Of a DNA stretch of 64,000 nucleotides, positions 38,178-50,195 are shown piece after piece (positions within the stretch are counted from its first letter, which is position 1; each line of letters opens with the position of its first letter). The position numbers and the translations under genes are program-made. The notes beneath the pieces were generated by a model. The model made no database searches. It saw nothing but the letters and a program-made list of their open reading frames with translations, and was not told where the DNA came from. The stretch is from Perognathus longimembris pacificus. Its lineage: Eukaryota > Chordata > Mammalia > Rodentia > Heteromyidae. Location: assembly GCF_023159225.1 (NCBI RefSeq), contig NC_063162.1, forward strand, positions 98,226,880 to 98,290,879. The letters are read 5' to 3'.

Positions 38178-38390
38178 GGGCTGGGGATATGGCTTAGTGG
38201 TAGAGTGCTTGCATGCATGGAGACCTGGGTTTGATTCCTCACTACCACATAAACAGAAAAAGCCAGAAGTGGGGCTATGGCTCAAGTAGTAGAGTGCTAG
38301 CCTTGAACAAAAAGAAGCCAGGGACAGTGCTCAGGCACTGAGTTCAAACCCCAGGATTGGCAAAAAAAACAACAGTGACACAAAAACACA
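38178..38390 (+). mobile_element. IDL-Geo-type dimeric SINE
   Basis: Sense copy with perfect 15-bp duplications AAAAAGTCATGTCAA at 38163-38177 and 38391-38405. The A-tail is interrupted by CA units. Confidence 0.92.
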
Positions 38391-39722
38391 AAAAAGTCAT
38401 GTCAACTGAAACAACTTTGGTTGCTGTGCTTGTGGTAATTAGATGCATCTTATTTTTTTTGTTATTTTTCTTCCTAGAATATATAGACAATTCTCTTTGG
38501 CCTTAAAAGCTTTAAAAATAAATTGTATTTGTTGTAGGTATACAAATATCATACTATTTCAGGTAAGTGACCAAGTAATTGAAATTCTTCCTCTTTACTG
38601 GCAAAATGACTAACTATACCATTAGATTCATGAGAACCAAATATGATCATTATGATTAAAATAAAAACAGTCATGTACATTTATAGAATCTTATCTTTAA
38701 TCTTTCCAGCTGAACTTTTACTTTTCTTATAGGAAAATTTTTGATGTATTATGAGTCATTTAGCAAGAATTTATTGGTAAGTTAAATCTAACTTAGAACA
38801 ACTGGTACTATTTTTTGATGGATGGTTATTAAAATTTAAAATGACTTAAGACACAATGAATTATACTGGCCATGTAGTAAAAAAAAAACAAAAAAAAAAC
38901 TAACACAGCTAAACAGAAAGGCACACTGTTCCTTCCTCACTTTGATACTGTGGCCCCAGGAGTTAATGTAGGGCACAGAATGTCAGTGCTGGAGGCCTGC
39001 CAAGTGGCTGGGAGAAGTGAGTGCTTTTGGTTATTTTCTTTATGAGACTGTCACCCTACTTATGCTAGTGCTGAACAGACAAAAGCAGAAGAAACCCTTT
39101 AGCTAAAGGGGATCTTGTTTCTTCCAGTAGAACAAAAGCATCAAGATTTCTCTAGGCCATACGACATTATCCACATTGTCTAAATACATTGAAAGGAATC
39201 AATGGAATACACTTTTGGATTTTACAGGAGGTTAATATAAAGGAATAGTAAATTCATCTGTATTCTAACTGAGTTAGGCAACACTTGTTTAAAAGTATAA
39301 TTCCTTAACTCATTGATATTAAATTTTCACAAAAATCCAACACTGCTCTTTTGCCTTTTATATAAAGCTCTTAAAATACTCATGGTTTTAAGAAACAACT
39401 GCTTTTGACTATATGCTTTTTATCATTCAGAGCATTGAGGTGGTAATTTAATATCTCTACTCCTCAAATCAAATTATTTTTTCCTATCATTTGCTCAGCT
39501 TCTTAGCTTATCAAGCTTGATTACATTTACCTCATCTTTGAGCAATGTGATCTGTGTGAAAGAAAATGATCTAAGGATAAGATGCAATATGCCAGTGTTT
39601 TGTATAAGTTTTATTTTGTGACAGGAAATTGTGAATCTAGCCAACCATCTTTATTTATTGATTTATTTTGCCATAATTAGTGAAATGAATCACTGGAAAG
39701 TAAATAAATACTGATTAAAATT

Positions 39723-39962
39723 ATTTTTTTTTTACGGTCCTGGTGCTCAAACTCTGGGCTTAGGTGTAGTCCCTGAGCTCCTTTTTGCTCAGATAGACTA
39801 GCACCCTACCACTTGAGCCCAGAGCCACTTCCGGCTTTTCCTGTGACTAATTGGAGATAAATGTCTCATGGACTTTCCTGCCTGGGCTGTCTTCCAACTG
39901 TGATCTTCAAATGCCAGCCTCCTGAGTAGCTAGGATGACAGATGTGAGCCTTTGGTGCCCAG
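39723..39962 (-). mobile_element. B1/7SL-like + Geo dimeric SINE (antisense)
   Basis: T-rich tail, antisense Geo and B1 halves. 10-bp duplications CTGATTAAAA at 39711-39720 and 39963-39972. Confidence 0.85.
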
Positions 39963-39985
39963 CTGATTAAAAATTCCTTATTTGA

Positions 39986-40195
39986 GGGCCTGGGAATATG
40001 GCCTAGTGGTAAAGTGCTCACCTATACATGAAGCTCTGGGTTCGATTCCTCAGCACCACATATATAGAAAAAGCCAGAAGTGGCGCTGTAGCTCAAGTGG
40101 TAGAGTGCTAGCCTTGAGCAAAAAGAAGCCAGGGACAGTGCTCAGGCTCTGAGTTCAAGCCCTAGGACTGGTGAAATAAGTAAATAAAATAAAAT
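39986..40195 (+). mobile_element. IDL-Geo-type dimeric SINE
   Basis: Sense copy inserted 24 bp after the preceding antisense SINE. Perfect 12-bp duplications TTCCTTATTTGA at 39974-39985 and 40196-40207. Tail is (AAAT)-like. Confidence 0.92.
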
Positions 40196-40310
40196 TTCCT
40201 TATTTGAATCTTTTTATAAGTCATTCAGATAAGTTAGAACTTGCCAATTATTTTAAATTTATCACTTTGGCTCCATTCAGTGAAGGATATGAATCTTCCC
40301 TTTGTCTAGT

Positions 40311-40420
40311 GTATCCATATATACATACGTATACATATATATTATATATATACATATATATACATATACATATACATATATATGTATATATTATATGTAT
40401 ACGTATGTATATATGGATAC
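40311..40420. repeat. TA-rich palindrome (potential cruciform)
   Basis: Arms at 40311-40338 and 40393-40420 are perfect 28-bp reverse complements (outer ends GTATCCATAT / ATATGGATAC). The 54-bp centre is itself made of ATATAC/TATA units that can pair in shifted registers. A further TA run extends to about 40465. Confidence 0.85.
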
Positions 40421-40431
40421 AATATATATGG

Positions 40432-40467
<36 letters not shown>

Positions 40468-41141
40468 GTCTCCCACTATTGACTGTTCTACCCCTGTAGT
40501 GCTCTTGTTCAAGTAATCATTATAAAACAGGGTAATAGTAAGTTTCAAAGGTTGTATCATTCATCATTTCCTCTCATCACATAGATACTGTATCATGTTT
40601 CATCACCCTAAAGGGAAAATGGGACAACATTTTGAGGACATATATGTGAATCTACATTAATAGAATTCACATTAAAATATATTGTTATTATTATTAATTG
40701 TTATTGTATATAAATTACTTTACCTGACTTAGAAAATTAACCCTACCATACATGTGCCTGTGTAGAAAAAAATAGGCCCCTATATGTAGATTTGCTACTG
40801 TCTCAGCTATTTCAGGCATCACTCAGTCTTAGGACAATCTCTGTGAAGGAGCAATATTATCACTTCTTTTCATAAATGAAACACAAGAACACATTACCAG
40901 ATGAAAGCTACAGAATCTACCAATGGAGGTACTTTGCTTAGAGATTCTTAAGCAGTGTAAAAGCAAATATTTACATTTAATGAGTCAAAGATGTTTGCCT
41001 ATATTTTTATACTTTTCTGCTATTGCATTTTAGATAAACGGGTTTTTATACATATTAATAAGATTCCTGTAGGCCATTTCTAACTTGTTCCAGATTGTTC
41101 ATGTTGGAATCATTCAGAAGAGTTTTAATTCCAGCACAACT

Positions 41142-41231
41142 TCTCCCATCCAAGTACTAACCAGGCCCAACCCTGCTTAGCTTCTGAGATCAGACGAGAT
41201 CAGGCGCGTTCAGGGTGGTATGGCTGTAGAT
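41142..41231 (-). pseudogene. 5S rRNA retropseudogene, 3'-truncated and tailless
   Basis: The minus strand matches 5S rRNA from its first base to about nucleotide 90, including the A box (GCTAAGCAGGG) and most of the C box, with a few substitutions. The last 30 or so nucleotides are missing and there is no A-tail. A 13-bp direct repeat CAGCACAACTTCT flanks it (41132-41144 and 41233-41245) and overlaps the 3' break by a few bases. This fits L1-driven, microhomology-primed insertion. It is unlikely to be a functional 5S gene. Confidence 0.9.
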
Positions 41232-42052
41232 TCAGCACAACTTCTTTGCAGGCAAGTTGTCCAACTTTTCTAAGCCTCAGTCTGTTTGTGTGTAACAAGC
41301 TCATCTTCCTCTACCCCTTCAATTAAACTGTCTTTTCCTTCCTGCTAACTAGCTTCCCTTTTTTGTTCCAGAGTTAACAGAAACAATATTAAACTTTGAG
41401 TTACTATGAAAAAGATGGGCTAAAAAGCAATTTCACACTTGTTTCTTGACTGGTTCTGATTATTTTTTTTTAATCAGTAGATACTGTTTTCTACTAGTTG
41501 GTCTAGTATCCTGAATGGTTAATGAAATAAATTATTGTGTCACAATGCCAACATGAAAAATAAAGTAAATGTAAGAGTAGGATATACAAAGTAAGAATAA
41601 AATCTTCATTTTGTTGAAACTTGTGAATAGTTTGCTAAGGGTTATATTTATTTTTGTATGAAGGGAGACTTTAAAATGTTAACCAATCAAGTGTGAAACA
41701 AATTTAAGTTTTAATTTTCTAACATATAGTGTCCTCAGTATACTAAGTCTTGATGGTGTTTGACTGTTTTTAATAGTTAAATAATAAAACAATTAGGATC
41801 AATGTTCATTGGGAACAAATACCTTTCACTAATTTTCCTTTCTAATGCTTGGAGTTGTTTTTCTGGTTGTTGGTGAAAGCATTAAACTTTATTGGCTTTT
41901 CTAATGACCATGGGTAGCAGTGACAAGATGGAATTATACTCTTACTCTTTTCAGTTCTTAGTTTGTGTCATGCTTCACTTTAGAAAGTATGCAATCAATG
42001 AAATGTAATTTCTGGCTGAGATTGTATATTCTCTTATTAGAATAATTGTTGA

Positions 42053-42103
42053 GGGGTGGAGTGCTTATCTAGTATGTACTAGTTGGGTTCCAGTACCCCA
42101 CAT

Positions 42104-42136
<33 letters not shown>
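42053..42136 (+). mobile_element. ID-like fragment with (CA)n tail
   Basis: A partial ID body (GGTGGAGTGCTTATCTAG ... GGGTTCCAGTACCCCA) lacking the A-box half, followed by (CA)n at 42105-42136 in place of a plain A-tail. Confidence 0.55.
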
Positions 42137-42138
<2 letters not shown>

Positions 42139-42344
42139 GAAATAACTGATTGTACTTATTTATTTATCCTTCCCTTCTATCTTTCTGCCTTCCAGTTGTC
42201 TAAGAGATATCAATACACATTAAGTTTCTAAGTTTGCAGTAGATGTTGTAAAGATAACAACTTATCAATTTCCTTCTACATGGAGATCAAACTTATCTCA
42301 GTACTGGCCCTGTTGCTTGTGTGTTCTTTTTTAAAATATATTTT

Positions 42345-42480
42345 GTTATCTTTCAGCAGTTGTACAAAGATTTGAAATACAATAAGTCAGTTTATAATAC
42401 AATGCATCTTGATCAATGTCACTCTTTCCATAATTCTCCCTCATCTTTTCCAAATATACACATAAACCTCAGTTCCATTT
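42345..42480 (-). repeat. Second recurrent repeat, copy 2
   Basis: Shares CAGTTGTACAAA and CTTGATCAATGTCACTCTTT with 12640-12765. Confidence 0.45.
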
Positions 42481-43089
42481 TTGTTGTTTGAGTTCCAGTG
42501 TGTTACCTAAACTCCCTTAACCTAATTTTTCTCATTTCTAATATAAAATATGGTTATTGGTAGAATCCTTCTTATACAGCCTAAATGACTTTTTTTTTTA
42601 AAGGCGGACATATACTAATGCTTAGCACTTACTAAGTGTCTGTGGTGATAATAGTGTTTATATTGTTGATCACATCATGTGAGGTCAAGTAAATTACCTC
42701 TGTGTGTTTAGAGTTGTCTGTGATACCATTTAAAATTTTTGAGGAATGTGTTTACTACTACTCACCAACCAAATAGAAAGACTAGAGATGAGTACATCGG
42801 CTGAATTGCATTCACTTTCTGGCACTATGTTTGAAAACAGACTTTAATTTCTTGGATCATGCCAAAGAAAGGTTATATGGATTGTTTTAAGAACAAGAGT
42901 TTCTTCAGTTCAAAGAAGAAAAGAAAATTTGGGGACAGGCTGGTATAATCAGCAACTTGCTGGATTATCCTTTGGATATAGGTTAAGTTTATTCTTTTCT
43001 GCCTCCCCAAATAGAATGATGAGGATTAGAGAGAAATGATATCTCAGAATAAGATATTTATCTAGTCTTGCAAAAATGGAAGACTGTTG

Positions 43090-43437
43090 GGTGCTGGGGG
43101 GCTCATACCTATAATCCTTGCTACTAAGAGGTTGAGATATGAAGATCGCAGTTCAAATCCAGCTGAGGCAAGAAAGTCTCTGAGACTCTTACCATGATAG
43201 TCATCAAAAATGAGAGAGGAGGTAAAGAGTTGGCTAAGGAATGTACATACTGCCTTATTTATGAAATTGTAATCCCTCTGTGCATCACTTTGACAATAAA
43301 GAAATGAAACAAAGAAAGCTAGAAGTGAATCCCCATGTGGCCCAAATGGTAAATCCATAAGCAAAAACAAAATCAAACTCAAGGGCAACCCAGGCCCTGG
43401 GTTAATGTCCCACGACTGGCATACACACACACACACA
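43090..43437 (+). mobile_element. B1/7SL-like + Geo SINE split by a nested insertion
   Basis: The B1-like half occupies 43090-43206. The Geo half resumes at about 43313 (CTAGAAGTGAATCCCCATGT ...) and ends in CCCACGACTGGC followed by (AC)n. The intervening 105 bp is another repeat, described separately. Confidence 0.75.
43207..43312 (+). mobile_element. Recurrent 3'-terminal repeat (unnamed; L1-3'-end-like), nested
   Basis: It contains the conserved terminus ATCACTTTGACAATAAA preceded by GAAATTGTAATCCCTCTGTG, as in the copy at 32018-32240. It is inserted inside a SINE, so it moved after that SINE did. Confidence 0.65.
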
Positions 43438-43679
43438 AAGTTACTCTGAAATCCATAGTACTAACTGAATGGAGGAGAGTGACATCAGCCATGCACATCA
43501 CTGGGCGATTTGCAGGCTGGATAGGAAAATGGACATTGAAGGTTTTTGATGTCACTTGTGAAATTTGGGCAACTTTCTTGAAAATAGTAGAGACAGAGAC
43601 AGTATTATAAGATTTGTCAGAGAAAGAATGAATGGCTTTTGCAAAATCATAATTTATGTTAATTATTCCTATTAATGAA

Positions 43680-44310
43680 TTTCACTGATCTTTCTGTACA
43701 TGCATATGTCATATTCACCTTAATGTCCAGTTTTCAACTGCCTTCTATTACCCCCCTCTCCCTCTTATCTTCTTACACTTTCCTAGTTGGTAATCCCTAT
43801 ATTTTCAAGTCACCTTGCATAAACTATATTTCACATATGATAAAAATATGTGATACTTGTTTTTCATCTAGCTTATTTCACTAAACACAATTAACTTATT
43901 TTTTTCCAATTAATCATTTTTCCTCTAGTGACAAAGTTTATTCTTTCTTAGGGCTGAAAAAAATTTACATCCTGCATATTAACCATATTTTTCTACTCTG
44001 ACAAGTAGAATCAAGGCTGATTCTATAGAATGGCTATGTAAGCTGTAGGTATGGAATTTTAATACTTTTTGGTAATTCCATATTATTTTCCATAGTGCGT
44101 GCATTAATATATCTGCTCACCAATATATAAGGATTTTTTACCTTGTCTATACCTTTAGCAGCATGTAGGTTCTTTTGTTTTGTTTTAAATAGTAGCCAGA
44201 ATAGCAGATTTTATAAAAGTGTATATTTGAATCAGGGATAATGTGAGGCTCTCTTCTTTTATTTGACCTTGTGTAGTACTCATATGTTTTCCTTTTTAAT
44301 AGCATATATT
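43680..44310 (-). mobile_element. L1 3' end (antisense)
   Basis: The order of pyrimidine-rich 3' UTR, TTTTTCATCTAGCTTATTTC, GTAATTCCATATTATTTTCC and CACCAATATATAAGG fits an antisense L1, more degraded than the one at 25240. Confidence 0.75.
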
Positions 44311-44410
44311 ACAATACATTAATATAAAATTATACTCTATTTTAATATATATATATATGAATTTTAAATGTGACATTATGTTAGTAATCTTGGTATTTCA
44401 GTCAAGGAGA

Positions 44411-44621
44411 CCTTTCCCCCCCACTCTCCCACCCCCAGTCAGGGTGCTTGGACTCAGAGCCTTGAGCACTGTCCCTGGCTTCTTTTTGCTCCAGGCTAGC
44501 ACTCTGTCACTTGAACCACAGCGCCTCTTCTGGCCTTTTCTATATATGTGGTGCTGAGGAATCGAGCCCAGCTTCATGTATACAAGAGAAGCACTCTTGC
44601 CCCTAGGCCGTATTCCCAGCC
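44411..44621 (-). mobile_element. IDL-Geo-type dimeric SINE
   Basis: Antisense copy with a C-rich rather than T-rich tail segment. Duplications TCAAGGAGA at 44402-44410 and 44622-44630. Confidence 0.9.
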
Positions 44622-44886
44622 TCAAGGAGAGCTTTTGAAGAAGTTTGTCTTCACTTTGAACCATAAAAGGATTACATGGTCTTGTAATTTTGTCCAATGA
44701 TAATTGAATAAAACTTTTCATTTCCCATGGATCATATAAATCAAGTTGGAGTTACACAGTTTTTCTGAAATCTAGATGAGGAAGGAGGAACAGATAATAT
44801 CAAAAACCAACAAGAGAATATCTTCACACTGAGAAACAGTCTGAGTAGTGCAAAGATTTCCTCTTACAAAGTAAAAATCTCTCTAA

Positions 44887-45120
44887 TTGGGTGCCAGTGG
44901 CTCAAGCCTGTAATCTTAGTGACTCAAGATGTGAGATCTGAAGATCCCAATATGAAGCCAGCCCAGGCAGAAAGAAATACAAGATACTCTTCTTTCTAAT
45001 TAGCCATCAAAAAAATCAAACTGGAGATGTGGCTCCAAGTAGTAGAGCACCAGCTATGAGCAAGAAATATGAGAGATACTGAAAGACCCTCATTTGAAAC
45101 ACCAGTACTGGCACCAAACC
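44887..45120 (+). mobile_element. B1/7SL-like + Geo dimeric SINE
   Basis: GGGTGCCAGTGGCTCAAGCC begins the B1-like half. The Geo half starts near 45010 and ends in an A/C tail. Confidence 0.8.
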
Positions 45121-46530
45121 AAACAATCTAACCAATCAACCAAATATACAAAAACAACCATATTTTTGTTACATTCACTTAATAAATATTTTGTCTAAAA
45201 GGCTATCTAGTACGTTTCTATTATTCATACCATAGTGAAATAAAACAGGTATATATTCTCTGCTAAATTGGAGTACTTTCCACTTAATTAGGGGGCTGGC
45301 ATCAGGATAACTGTATAATCAGACATCAGTACTGAAAATGTTTTAAGAGCAAATAATATTGGAATGGCTTTTGCCTATCTATGAAGATGGCATAATTCAC
45401 CAAAACTTGATGAATAATAGAGGAGTAGTGGTTGTAGAGAAAACAATACAGAATTAATACAGGTGTTAATCTGACCAAAGTATAATATATTCGCGTATCA
45501 AATACCATGGTGAAATTTCTTGGTACAGTTAGTATACACAAAGAGAATCAATGATAGGAATTTATTACCCACCAGTGGGAGGAGGGGACCAATGGAGAGC
45601 ATTTTCTATGGAAAATACTGTATAGACATCAACTTGTATGAGACAGTACTTCTATACGTACTTTTTTCTATTTTATGTTATTTTGAGTTCAAGATCCCAA
45701 ATGGATACATTATAGAAGACTTTTTTTAATATCTGAAAAATATAAGGCACTTTCTTATATCTGAAGAATGTGATATGCATGAATCCAGGTAGTCTTGTAT
45801 AATACAAAATATAGTTCACAGAAATGAAAAACTGTACTCTTTTCTGGTTTTTCTGGATCTATTTTTATACTTATATTCTTATTAAATTTGATGTACCATA
45901 TTTGGGGAATTTCTGAGAAAGGCAGTTGGCAGTGTAAATATAACTAGGTTAATCTTAGATAGTCAAAAACTTAACCAAAGACATTTACCACATTTTAATT
46001 TTTTGCAATGTATAAAACAACATAGAACATCTGGAATGTCCTATTGATTTGCCCTTTAGGAGGCAGGAGGACATTGGAGTGATATTTTAACCCTCCAATA
46101 ATTTCATGCAGGACATGTATTTAAAAAAATACTTGACATCAGGATATCTTACAAATGCTGCAATATATACTCACCCTGAAGATGAAGGGTGTAGATCTCT
46201 GAGTACAAGCTTGTGAGGATCTTGAGAGTATATGTTCATATGTCGGAGGAAGAGCCTAAGATGTCTGAGTATGTAGTATGCTTATGGCTACTTCTGTTTA
46301 ATTTCCCACTTGTTCTTGTATTCCTAGTTGTGGAGGAAGGAACATTGGATGGGAGATTGGGGCTAGACTATACAATGAGAGAAGACTGAAATATGGGAAA
46401 TAATCTCTGTATTCTTATAAATTAGTACTGATGTTTGAAGTGTGGCATCATAGTTTCTCTCTGGGATCATGTTTTCTACTGTTTGTTTTGCCAAATTAAT
46501 TTTTAACTTTCCCCCATCTCCTGAATTTTC
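45121..46530. other. Unique AT-rich DNA
   Basis: No gene or clear repeat recognised. Confidence 0.45.
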
Positions 46531-46854
46531 CTACTCTGGAAAAATCCTTCTCTTTTCTCCTCTCTCCCATTTCCTCACTCTGATGTGGCAATATTCTTTG
46601 TCCAATAGCCATCTATAGGCCATTTTTAATCGACTCCCATAGTTTCTCTGTTCTCTAATTGAGAGATTGTTGTGAAGCTTATTGTAGTCTTTTTGTTTCC
46701 TTTGAAGTTCTCTGTACCCATCAAAAACATATAATCTATCTTTATGCTTCCCATTGTTTTGTTTGTTGAAACTGTTGAAATTGCCAGATTTCATTTGTAA
46801 GTACCTTTTTACTCTAAGTTTTGTGATATCAGAGAATTTATTTACCATTGTCAA
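46531..46854 (-). other. 107-codon open frame of unknown nature
   Basis: ATG-initiated, lysine/arginine-rich frame with no recognised domain and no visible A-tail or duplications. Possibly a remnant of an old repeat or chance. I do not call it a gene. Confidence 0.15.
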
Positions 46855-47028
46855 AATTTCTAGTGGCTAATAATATGTTTAACACATAGCTGTTCCTTTC
46901 TAAGCTAATAAATAGAAAATAAAATTGAATGCTTTTTGTTTTCCTGCCTCAAAATTTTGTCATTATTCTACACATCTAGCCCTTGGAATTGAGTCTACCA
47001 TGCAAATGATTCACAAAAATCAAGATGT

Positions 47029-47235
47029 AGGCTGGGAATATGGCCTAGTGGTAAAGTGCTCGCCTCGTATACATGAAGCAATGGGGTTTGATTCCTCAGC
47101 ACCACATATATAGAAAAAAGTCGGAAGTGGCACTGTGGCTCAAGTGGTAGAGTGCTAGCCTTGAGCAAATAGAAGCCAGGGACAGTGTACAGGCCTTGAG
47201 GTCAAGCCCCAGAACAGGCAAAAACCAAAACAAAC
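47029..47235 (+). mobile_element. IDL-Geo-type dimeric SINE
   Basis: Sense copy with (CAAAA)-type tail. Imperfect duplications CAAAAATC..GATGT at 47013-47027 and 47236-47250. Confidence 0.9.
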
Positions 47236-47634
47236 CAAAAATCTGGATGTGAGTTCATCATTTGCAATGAAAGAATTGCCCAATATAGGAACTTTCAAAT
47301 ATTTTGCAAGGAAAAGGGGTACTTGTTGAATACTGTGAAACTATTTATACTGAATTATTTTTATGTGCCAATTTGATATCATAGATGTTCTTGAAAGATT
47401 TTTTTTAAGCATCCCTTGTTTCTTCTACAAAGTGTAAATGAGCAGCTTCTTAATTTGACATCTGCAAGGCATTAAACACATGTGTAAGCTTGATGGTGTC
47501 AAGTTTTTATTTAAATTTTTGCTACTTGATTAATCACTATCAATTAATGCACAATCCATGATATCTAAATTTATTAAATTGTTTTGTTTTCTGGAACTAC
47601 AATATGAAATTTATAAATAATATTTGAAAATCCA

Positions 47635-47851
47635 GGGGGCTGGGAATATGGCAGAGTGGCAAGAGTGCTTGCCTTGTATACATGAAGCCCTGGGTTCGAT
47701 TCCCTAGCACCACAAATATAGAAATAGCCAGAAGTGGCACTGTGGCTCAAGTAGCAGAGTGCTAGGCTTGAGCAAAAAGAAGCCAGGGACAGTGCTCAGG
47801 CTCTGAATCCAAGGCCCAGGACTGGCAAAAAAAAAAAAAAAAAAAAAGAAA
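47635..47851 (+). mobile_element. IDL-Geo-type dimeric SINE
   Basis: Sense copy with a long A-tail. Duplications GAAAATCCA at 47626-47634 and 47852-47860. Confidence 0.92.
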
Positions 47852-48041
47852 GAAAATCCAAGGTATGCAATGGAGTATAAATCAACCAGAAAACCAAACT
47901 CTTACCAGAGTTCAGTGATTCCTGTAAGTTGGTATCATTCTGTTTACTGCCTTCCTGATGCCAGCAGTGCCAATACTTACAAGAAGGGGTGAGGCAGAAG
48001 CAGAGGGTGAAAAGCAGCCTTATTTTCTCCATCTTATCCCT

Positions 48042-48043
<2 letters not shown>

Positions 48044-48083
<40 letters not shown>
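48044..48083. repeat. (GT)n microsatellite
   Basis: 40-bp pure run. Confidence 0.95.
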
Positions 48084-48085
<2 letters not shown>

Positions 48086-48099
48086 TTTATTTGCTTGTT

Positions 48100-48290
48100 T
48101 TCCTCGTATTGGCATTTGAAGCCAGGGCCTTCTCCTTATAAGGGAGCCTTCTACCACTTTGAGCCACTCTCCAAGCCCTCTTTTGCTTTTTTTATTTCTC
48201 ACGTGGCATCTTCCTTTTGCCTATGGCTAGACAATGACTACTTTTCTCTTACATTTTCTGTGATTGCTGGGATTACAAACATGCACCCAC
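48100..48290 (-). mobile_element. Diverged B1-like + Geo SINE (antisense)
   Basis: Degraded antisense dimer (CCACTTTGAGCCACTCTCCA; GATTGCTGGGATTACAAACA) preceded by a (TG)n tract at the tail position. Confidence 0.5.
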
Positions 48291-49250
48291 TCTTGTTGTG
48301 TGAGATAAATTCTACCTACTGTTTTTAATATAGTCCTGTTTTTTTTTAAGTAATTACTTAATCTCTATTCAGTTATGTGGATTAAATGTTATTATTAGAA
48401 ATAAATATTTTATTCCTACTTTTATATCTTTCCCTGTACCCATGTTTTTTGGTTAGAGAGAATATTTTTCACATTCAATATTTATCGTATAATATGACTA
48501 TATAAATTATAAACTTTATAAGTGAAAGTGTTGAAAATCTCCAGTGATTTACTATCAAAAGGTATATATGAAATGTTAGTTTATCGACTTGAGCAGAAAA
48601 TGGGAATTGGAAGGCTAGAATCCTTTAAATTATTTTGGAGAAAGGCTATTTTTTTTATTGAATAGGTGACTCTTCTCTGTAACTATTATTAAAGAGATGT
48701 TTACCAGAGGTCTGACCTTAATCCCAGTCTTGATAATGAATTTCAATTTTATATAGTGCTGTTTGAAGAACTATTTGGTGTGCTTGGCTATATTGCTTTA
48801 ATAATGGAACTTTTGATAGTTTAAGAATTATTTCTGTCTTTACCAGCCTTGAGTCTGGTAGCATAGATAACAGGGAGGTTATTTTATTACACTCAGATTC
48901 CCTCAATGTAAGGATTAGGAAAGCCAATTTATGAGCTAAGCTTACTCCATTATTTGCTCCAGAGGTTGGTAAACATTATAAATGGGTATCACAATTGGAT
49001 TTTGAATCAATAACCTTGGACAGTATGCCATACGTTTTAATGAACAGTCTAATTTTCCTTACAGTGGTTGCATAAAGCTATTATTTTTGAAGATATATTA
49101 GAGTTAGAAAAGATAAATATAAACATGTATATTACTGTGTAGTCTCTAAATATTACTATCGTTGATTCTTCAAAAAAGGCTTTACTGAGATCAACACAAT
49201 TCTTTTTGCTATGCTTTGTTAGGCTGGGCCATTCCACTAAGAGCCCTGTG

Positions 49251-49298
<48 letters not shown>

Positions 49299-50083
49299 AC
49301 GTTTCAGCCTGATCTCTGATCTGGAGGAATAAAAAGGAATTCTATTGTATATCACAACAGAGATCCTAAATTGAGAATAATGAGTTCTTAAGATTTAATA
49401 TTTTAGCTTTTCTGCCTACTTCATTAATGAAATTGTTAGGTCAAATTTGGGAAACAATCTTGTTATTCGTTCAAGGCATAGAAAACATTGATAACTGTTT
49501 TATTCCCTTAAAGAATACTTGTCACCTAAGAAAATGAGAAGTTCAGAAAGATAATCTATCATTGAGAAAATGTTTATGTATTTTACAAAAAGGGGAATCA
49601 TCTAACTATGTTTTAAAATTGTCTTTAAGTAACTTTTATCAATATTTTGATATATGATTTATTGTTTTTGCCATGAAGTCTGATTTTGCCATTAACTCTT
49701 GTATAAAACATTTTAAGTTTTCCCTTGCACGATAAGAATAAAATAAAGGTAGACCATGTTTGTTCTTACAAAACATCTTCATTTTTTGAGTGAGCACCTA
49801 AGAGCAGAAAATAGTCTATGGACACTAGGGTTAATTTCTTTGTCTTTTCCAAACTTCATGCTACTGATATTAGCCTTTGATTCTATATATTGGCATATCT
49901 TTCCATTGTAGTTTTCCTCCAAAATGATCTAATTAATAATTCATTACTTTGAACATACATTATAGAAGTATTGTTGTAGAATTACAGTGAAAGAAAAAAT
50001 ATTGTAGTGTTTAATGTTTCACATTTCCACTTGGACCTTTGGGAACTTAGATAGTACTCTATAATAATAACATGGTACACGGA
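48291..50083. other. Unique AT-rich DNA with one (GT)n tract
   Basis: No gene recognised. The (GT)n run is at 49253. Confidence 0.45.
49253..49297. repeat. (GT)n microsatellite
   Basis: 45-bp pure run. Confidence 0.95.
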
Positions 50084-50195
50084 GTGTTAGCACATGCCTG
50101 TAATTCAAGTAACTCAGGAGGAAGAGTTGGAAAGATTATAATTGGAAGCTAGTGCAGGTAAAAACTTAAGATCCTATGCTCCAAGCAAACTTGAA
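50084..50195 (+). mobile_element. B1/7SL-like monomer
   Basis: CACATGCCTGTAATTCAAGT and CTCAGGAGGAAGAG match the B1-like half. The Geo half is absent or too degraded to see. Confidence 0.6.

Noticed and set aside
41142..41231. Functional 5S rRNA gene
   Set aside because: It lacks the last quarter of 5S and a terminator and is flanked by target duplications.
43062..43436. 124-codon minus-strand frame
   Set aside because: It crosses a SINE with a nested repeat.
49049..49300. His-Thr repeat frame (and similar at 48020 and 63217)
   Set aside because: Translation of (GT)n/(CA)n microsatellites.
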